The notes beneath the pieces were generated by a model that worked only from the letters and a program-made list of their open reading frames with translations, searched no databases and was not told the DNA's origin. DNA of 64,000 nt from Catenuloplanes niger (lineage in GTDB: Bacteria > Actinomycetota > Actinomycetes > Mycobacteriales > Micromonosporaceae), in assembly GCF_031458255.1 (NCBI RefSeq), contig NZ_JAVDYC010000001.1, forward strand, positions 6,767,001 through 6,831,000, in the 5' to 3' direction. How positions within the stretch are numbered: position 1 is the stretch's first letter; each line of letters begins with the position of its first letter. Made by a program: the position numbers and the translations under genes. This document shows positions 56,174-64,000 of this stretch, one piece after another.

Positions 56174-57280
56174 GGAAGCCCGCGATATTGGTCCTGGAGG
56201 ACGGCCGCGTCTTTCGCGGTGAGTCCTACGGCGCGGAGGGGGAGACTTTCGGCGAGGCCGTCTTCACCACCAGCATGACCGGTTACCAGGAGACGCTGAC
56301 CGACCCGTCGTTCCACCGCCAGGTGGTGGTGCAGACGGCGCCGCACATCGGCAACACCGGGGTCAACGGCGAGGACGACGAGTCGTCCAGGATCTGGGTC
56401 GCCGGGTACGTGGTGCGCGACCCCGCCCGGATCGGCTCCAACTGGCGCGCGACCGGCGGGCTGGGCGAGCGCCTCGCCGCCGAGGGCGTGGTCGGGATCT
56501 CCGGCATCGACACCCGCGCGCTCACCCGCCACCTGCGCGATCGCGGCGCGATGCGGGTCGGCATCTCCACGGTCGACCTGGACCCGGCGTCGCTGCAGGC
56601 CCGGGTCAAGGCCCAGCCGGAGATGCTCGGCGCGGACCTGTCCGCGGAGGTGACCACCGCGAAGCCGTACACGGTTCAGGCCGAGGGCGAGCACCGGTAC
56701 ACGGTCGCCGCGCTGGACCTGGGCATCAAGGCGAACGTCGCCCGCCGGCTCGCCGCCCGCGGCGTGACCACGCACATCATGCCGGCCACGTCCTCGCTCG
56801 AGGAGCTGCTCGCGGTCTCGCCGGACGCGGTCTTCTTCTCGCCCGGCCCCGGCGACCCGGCCACCGCCGAGCACCCGGTCGAGCTGGCCCGCGCGGTGCT
56901 CACGAAGAAGGTCCCGCTGTTCGGCATCTGCTTCGGCAGCCAGATCCTGGGCCGCGCACTCGGCTTCGACACCTACAAGCTGGGGTACGGCCACCGCGGC
57001 ATCAACCAGCCGGTGCTGGACCGGACCACCGGCAAGGTCGAGGTCACCAGCCACAACCACGGTTTCGCCGTGCAGGCGCCGCTGAACACCGTGATCGACA
57101 CCGACTTCGGCGGCGTCGAAGTGAGTCATGTCTGCCTGAACGACAACGTGGTCGAGGGGCTGCGGGCGCTCGAGGTGCCCGCCTTCACCGTGCAGTACCA
57201 CCCCGAGGCGGCAGCCGGCACGCACGACGCCGACTACCTCTTCGACCGCTTCGTCGAGCTTGTCGAGGGACGTCAGAACA

Positions 57281-57288
<8 letters not shown>
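56170..57288 (+). CDS. carA: Carbamoyl-phosphate synthase small subunit
   Basis: A 372-residue glutamine amidotransferase subunit. The N-terminal CPSase domain ([20 protein letters not shown]) is followed by the class I amidotransferase domain, with the Cys nucleophile in [11 protein letters not shown] (about 257) and the His/Glu pair in [11 protein letters not shown]. It supplies ammonia to CarB. GTG 56170 overlaps the pyrC stop. Confidence 0.97.
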
Positions 57289-60591
<3,303 letters not shown>

Positions 60592-60595
<4 letters not shown>

Positions 60596-61611
60596 TCTGG
60601 GAGCAGTTCGCGCGACCCGCCCTCTTCCGGATCGGGGGCGGGGACGCGGAGACCGCGCACGAGTGGACGCTGCACCGGCTGGCGCAGCTCGGCGCGCGGC
60701 CGGCCGTGCTCACGGCGCTGCACCGGCGGTTCGGGACCGACAACCCGGTCGAGGTGTTCGGCGTCCGGTTCCCGAACCCGGTCGGGCTCGCGGCCGGCAT
60801 GGACAAGAACGGCATCGCGCTGCCCGCGTGGCCCGCGCTCGGCTTCGGCTTCGTCGAGGCCGGCACGGTCACCGCTCTGGCCCAGCCCGGCAACGACAAG
60901 CCGCGGGTGTTCCGGCTGCGCGAGTCCGCCGCGATCATCAACCGGATGGGCTTCAACAACGAGGGCGCGGCGGCGCTGGCCGAACGGCTCGCCGCGCTCC
61001 CGGCGAAGCTGCCGGTCCCGCTCGGCATCAGCCTGGGCAAGTCCAAGATCACGCCGCTCGGCGACGCGGTCGAGGACTACCTGACCTCGCTGCGGCTGCT
61101 GCACCCGTACGCGGACTACATCGCGGTGAACGTCTCCTCGCCGAACACGCCCGGCCTGCGGCAGCTCCAGGGGCGCGAGCACCTGGACGAGCTGCTCGGC
61201 GCGCTGGTCAAGGAGGCGAACGGGCTGCCCGTACTCGTGAAGATCGCTCCTGATCTGACCGACGACGCGATCGGCGAGGCGCTGCAGGTCTGCGCGGACA
61301 CCGGCGTGGCCGGCCTGATCGCGACGAACACCACGCTGGCCCGGAACGGCCTCGCGCCGGTCGACCAGCCGACCGCCGCGGAGACCGGCGGCCTCTCCGG
61401 CCGGCCGGTCACCGCGCGGGCGCGCGAGGTGGTGTCGTTCGTGCACCGGCAGACCGGCGGGCGCCTGCCGATCATCGGGGTCGGCGGGATCATGACGCCG
61501 GACGACGCGGCCCGGATGTTCGACGCGGGCGCCTCGCTGGTCCAGCTCTACACCGGATTCATCTACGGCGGGCCGGCGCTCGTGCGAGCCGCGGCCTCGG
61601 TCCGGCGATGA
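60592..61611 (+). CDS. pyrD: Dihydroorotate dehydrogenase (quinone), class 2
   Basis: A 339-residue FMN enzyme. The hydrophobic N-terminal helix region ([20 protein letters not shown]) and [10 protein letters not shown] mark class 2, the membrane-associated, quinone-linked type. The catalytic Ser lies in [23 protein letters not shown] and [11 protein letters not shown] bind FMN. GTG 60592 overlaps the carB stop and ATG of bioA overlaps its stop. Confidence 0.96.
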
Positions 61612-62894
61612 CCGCGCCGGACGAGCTGCTGCGGCTGGACCGGGCGCACGTCTGGCATCCCTACGGCCCGATGCCCGGCCGCTCCGAGCCCTTCGTGGTC
61701 TCGGCGGCGGCCGGCGCGGTGCTCACGCTCGCGGACGGCCGCGAGCTCATCGACGGCATGTCCAGCTGGTGGTCGGCGATCCACGGCTACCGGCACCCCG
61801 TGCTGGACGAGGCGGTGCGCGACCAGCTCGGCCGGATGAGCCACGTGATGTTCGGCGGGCTCACCCACGAGCCCGCGGTCACGCTGGCCCGCACGCTGGT
61901 CGACCTCACGCCGGACGGGCTGGAGCACGTGTTCCTCTGCGACTCCGGCTCGGTCAGCGTCGAGGTCGCGGCGAAGATGGCGCTGCAGTACCAGCGTGGC
62001 GTCGGCCGGCCGGCGCGGCAGCGGCTGGCGACCTGGCGCGGCGGATACCACGGCGACACCTGGCACCCGATGAGCGTGACCGATCCGGACGGCGGCATGC
62101 ACGCGCTGTGGACCGGCGTGCTGCCGCGGCAGGTCTTCGCGCCGCCACCACCGGGTGGTTTCGACTCCCCGGTCGATGGGTCCTACGCGGACTCACTCGT
62201 TCGCATGGTGGCGGAGAACGCGGACGAGCTGGCCGCGGTGATCGTCGAACCGGTGGTGCAGGGCGCCGGCGGGATGCGCTTCCACAACCCGGGCTACCTG
62301 CGGATCCTGCGGGAGGTCACGGCGCGGCACGGAATCCTGCTGATCTTCGACGAGATCGCGACCGGCTTCGGCCGGACCGGCGCGTTCTTCGCCGCCGAGC
62401 ACGCGGGTGTCACGCCGGACGTGATGTGCGTGGGCAAGGCGCTGACCGGCGGCTACCTGACGCTGGCCGCCACGCTGTGCACGACCGAGGTGGCCCGGGC
62501 CGTCTCGGACGGCGAGGGCGGCGGGCTGGCGCACGGGCCGACGTTCATGGGCAACCCGCTGGCCTGTGCGGTCGCGAACGCCTCCATCGCGCTGCTGCGG
62601 AGTCAGGACTGGTCAGGACGGGTGCACACCCTGGAAAAGGGGCTCACGGCCGTTCTGGAGCCTCTCAGCGGGTTTACAGCGGTTCGTGACGTGCGCGTGC
62701 TTGGCGCGATCGGCGTGGTGCAACTCGACCGCCCGGTGGACATGCGGGTCGCCACGGAGGCGGCCGCGGCGGAGGGCGTCTGGCTGCGTCCGTTCCGCGA
62801 CCTGATCTACACGATGCCGCCGTACATCAGCACGGACGCGCAGATCGTCCAGATCGGACGCGGCATCGCGGCCGCCGTCCAGGCGCTGTCCTAG
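61608..62894 (+). CDS. bioA: Adenosylmethionine-8-amino-7-oxononanoate aminotransferase
   Basis: A 428-residue PLP aminotransferase of biotin synthesis, converting KAPA to DAPA with S-adenosylmethionine as donor. The BioA hallmarks are [11 protein letters not shown] near the start, [33 protein letters not shown], the PLP Lys in [17 protein letters not shown] and [14 protein letters not shown]. It overlaps pyrD by four bases, so it is expressed with the pyrimidine operon, an unexpected place between pyrD and pyrF. Confidence 0.94.
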   Translation: MTAPDELLRLDRAHVWHPYGPMPGRSEPFVVSAAAGAVLTLADGRELIDGMSSWWSAIHGYRHPVLDEAVRDQLGRMSHVMFGGLTHEPAVTLARTLVDLTPDGLEHVFLCDSGSVSVEVAAKMALQYQRGVGRPARQRLATWRGGYHGDTWHPMSVTDPDGGMHALWTGVLPRQVFAPPPPGGFDSPVDGSYADSLVRMVAENADELAAVIVEPVVQGAGGMRFHNPGYLRILREVTARHGILLIFDEIATGFGRTGAFFAAEHAGVTPDVMCVGKALTGGYLTLAATLCTTEVARAVSDGEGGGLAHGPTFMGNPLACAVANASIALLRSQDWSGRVHTLEKGLTAVLEPLSGFTAVRDVRVLGAIGVVQLDRPVDMRVATEAAAAEGVWLRPFRDLIYTMPPYISTDAQIVQIGRGIAAAVQALS

Positions 62895-63000
62895 CCGGAT
62901 CCGGGGCGCCCGAGCGCGCTCCGGAGCCCGGCCGGACGGCCGGCGAACGCGCGCCTGCACGTGCCGATGGGCGTGCAGCAGCAATCGCAGAAAATCAAGA

Positions 63001-63014
63001 CCCCCGATCGGGGG
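63001..63014. promoter_or_regulatory. 14-bp perfect palindrome before pyrF
   Basis: CCCCCGATCGGGGG in the 221-base gap between bioA and pyrF. It may be a binding site or a short hairpin. A GATTTAGT sequence (63057-63063), 53 bases before pyrF, could hold a -10 box, so pyrF may have its own promoter. Confidence 0.4.
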
Positions 63015-63115
63015 TACGACGTCAGATCGTCCTGTCGGTTATCGGACTAAAACGCGATTTAGTAGCAGGAATGCCACGTGGCCGCTCGGTGCGGCCCGAG
63101 GAGAGGAGTGTGCCC

Positions 63116-63955
63116 GTGGAGAGCTTCGGGGTCCGGCTGGACCGGGTGACGGCCGCGCGCGGCCCGCTGTGCGTGGGGATCGACCCGCACGCGGGCCTGC
63201 TGGAGCGATGGGGTCTGAGCAACGACGTAGCGGGCCTGACCCGGTTCAGCGAGACCGTGGTGGAGGCGCTCGCGGACCGGGTGGCGGTGTTCAAGCCGCA
63301 ATCGGCCTTTTACGAGCAATTCGGATCTAAGGGACTCGCCGTCCTGGAGTCAATTATCCGACAGTTACGCGAGGCCGGAGCGCTTGTCCTGTTGGACGTG
63401 AAGCGTGGCGATATCGGCTCGACGGTCGCGGCGTACGCGGCGGCGTACCTCGACCCATCCAGCCCGCTCTATGTCGACGCGATCACCGCCAGCCCGTTCC
63501 TCGGCGTCGGATCGCTGGCTCCGATGTTCGACCTGGCGGCGAAGAATGGCGGCGGCGTTTTCGTTCTCGCGCTCACGTCAAATCCGGAAGGCGGTTCCGT
63601 TCAGCGCGCGGTCGCCGCGGACGGCCGGACCGTCGCGCAAACCGTGATTGACGAGATTTCCCAGCTCAACGCGGGTGCGACGCCGATCGGCAGCATGGGT
63701 CTCGTGGTGGGCGCCACGGTGGGTGACACCGGACATGATCTTTCTCGGGTGAACGGTCCGCTGCTCGCGCCGGGTCTCGGGGCCCAGGGTGGTACCGCTC
63801 AGGACCTACGCACCGTGTTCGGCTCCGCGATCGGCTCGGTGCTTCCGTCGTACTCGCGCGAAGTTCTCGGAAAGGGTCCGGAAATCGCCGGGCTGCGGGC
63901 CGCCGCGGACCGGGCGCTGGACGACGTCCGGGCGGCATTGTCCGCCGCGAGCTGA
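63116..63955 (+). CDS. pyrF: Orotidine 5'-phosphate decarboxylase, type 2
   Basis: A 279-residue enzyme completing UMP synthesis. The type 2 pattern is clear: CVGIDPHAGLLERWG, FKPQSAFYEQFGSKG and the catalytic LLDVKRGDIGST (about 100). GTG 63116 has GAGGAG seven bases upstream; GTG 63110 is too close to that site. It is separated from bioA by 221 bases. The 45 bases after its stop hold no complete gene. Confidence 0.95.
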   Translation: MESFGVRLDRVTAARGPLCVGIDPHAGLLERWGLSNDVAGLTRFSETVVEALADRVAVFKPQSAFYEQFGSKGLAVLESIIRQLREAGALVLLDVKRGDIGSTVAAYAAAYLDPSSPLYVDAITASPFLGVGSLAPMFDLAAKNGGGVFVLALTSNPEGGSVQRAVAADGRTVAQTVIDEISQLNAGATPIGSMGLVVGATVGDTGHDLSRVNGPLLAPGLGAQGGTAQDLRTVFGSAIGSVLPSYSREVLGKGPEIAGLRAAADRALDDVRAALSAAS

Positions 63956-64000
63956 GTAATTGCCTAGTCACGCTTTGTCGATCATGGTGTGCCCACGTTG

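Overview
The window is a 64 kb stretch of very GC-rich DNA with the codon bias, GTG starts, overlapping start/stop codons and gene order of an actinomycete. The order alaS-ruvX-mltG-aroE-aroC-aroK-aroB-aroQ-efp-nusB-bldD-pyrR-pyrB-pyrC-carA-carB-pyrD-pyrF is a conserved actinobacterial block. BldD, a chemoreceptor and many membrane proteins with long disordered regions suggest a developing, motile member of the Micromonosporaceae (Actinoplanes/Catenuloplanes type). The family assignment is inference.

Layout. 1-0.4 kb: end of a urea ABC-transporter ATPase (urtE). 0.4-8.1 kb: a chemoreceptor, a thioesterase, an MFS exporter, an NmrA-type reductase, a small membrane protein, and a ketopantoate reductase divergent from a TetR regulator across a perfect 22-bp palindrome. 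8.2-12.9 kb: a 963-residue membrane protein with a DnaJ-C-like start and a Thr-repeat array, then a polytopic membrane protein. 12.7-17.3 kb: urease operon ureABCFGD on the minus strand, divergent from an Atu4866-domain protein and an amidohydrolase. 19.5-26.2 kb: a bifunctional penicillin-binding protein, aspS, a sugar-nucleotide-reductase-like protein, a secreted sulfatase and a 73-residue membrane protein. 26.3-33.9 kb: rarA with a long low-complexity tail, then a 1616-residue Gly-rich single-pass membrane protein. 34.0-48.0 kb: the alaS/shikimate/efp/nusB block, interrupted by an MFS/MarR pair and a mannosyltransferase. 48.1-52.6 kb: a repeat-rich interval without host genes that carries an IS110-family element. 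52.6-64 kb: bldD with its promoter and operator, and the complete de novo UMP operon, with bioA inserted between pyrD and pyrF.

How the parts work together. The aro genes make chorismate precursors, and the pyr/car genes make UMP under a PyrR-type leader. The urt fragment and urease point to use of urea as a nitrogen source. alaS, aspS, efp, nusB and ruvX are translation, transcription and DNA-maintenance housekeeping genes. mltG, the penicillin-binding protein and the MptB-like enzyme serve the envelope.

The most unusual items are the IS110 element with a bridge-RNA-like leader, the two large membrane proteins whose cytoplasmic parts are long repeat arrays, the tailed RarA, a barrel-less amidohydrolase domain fused to Atu4866, and the repeat field between nusB and bldD.
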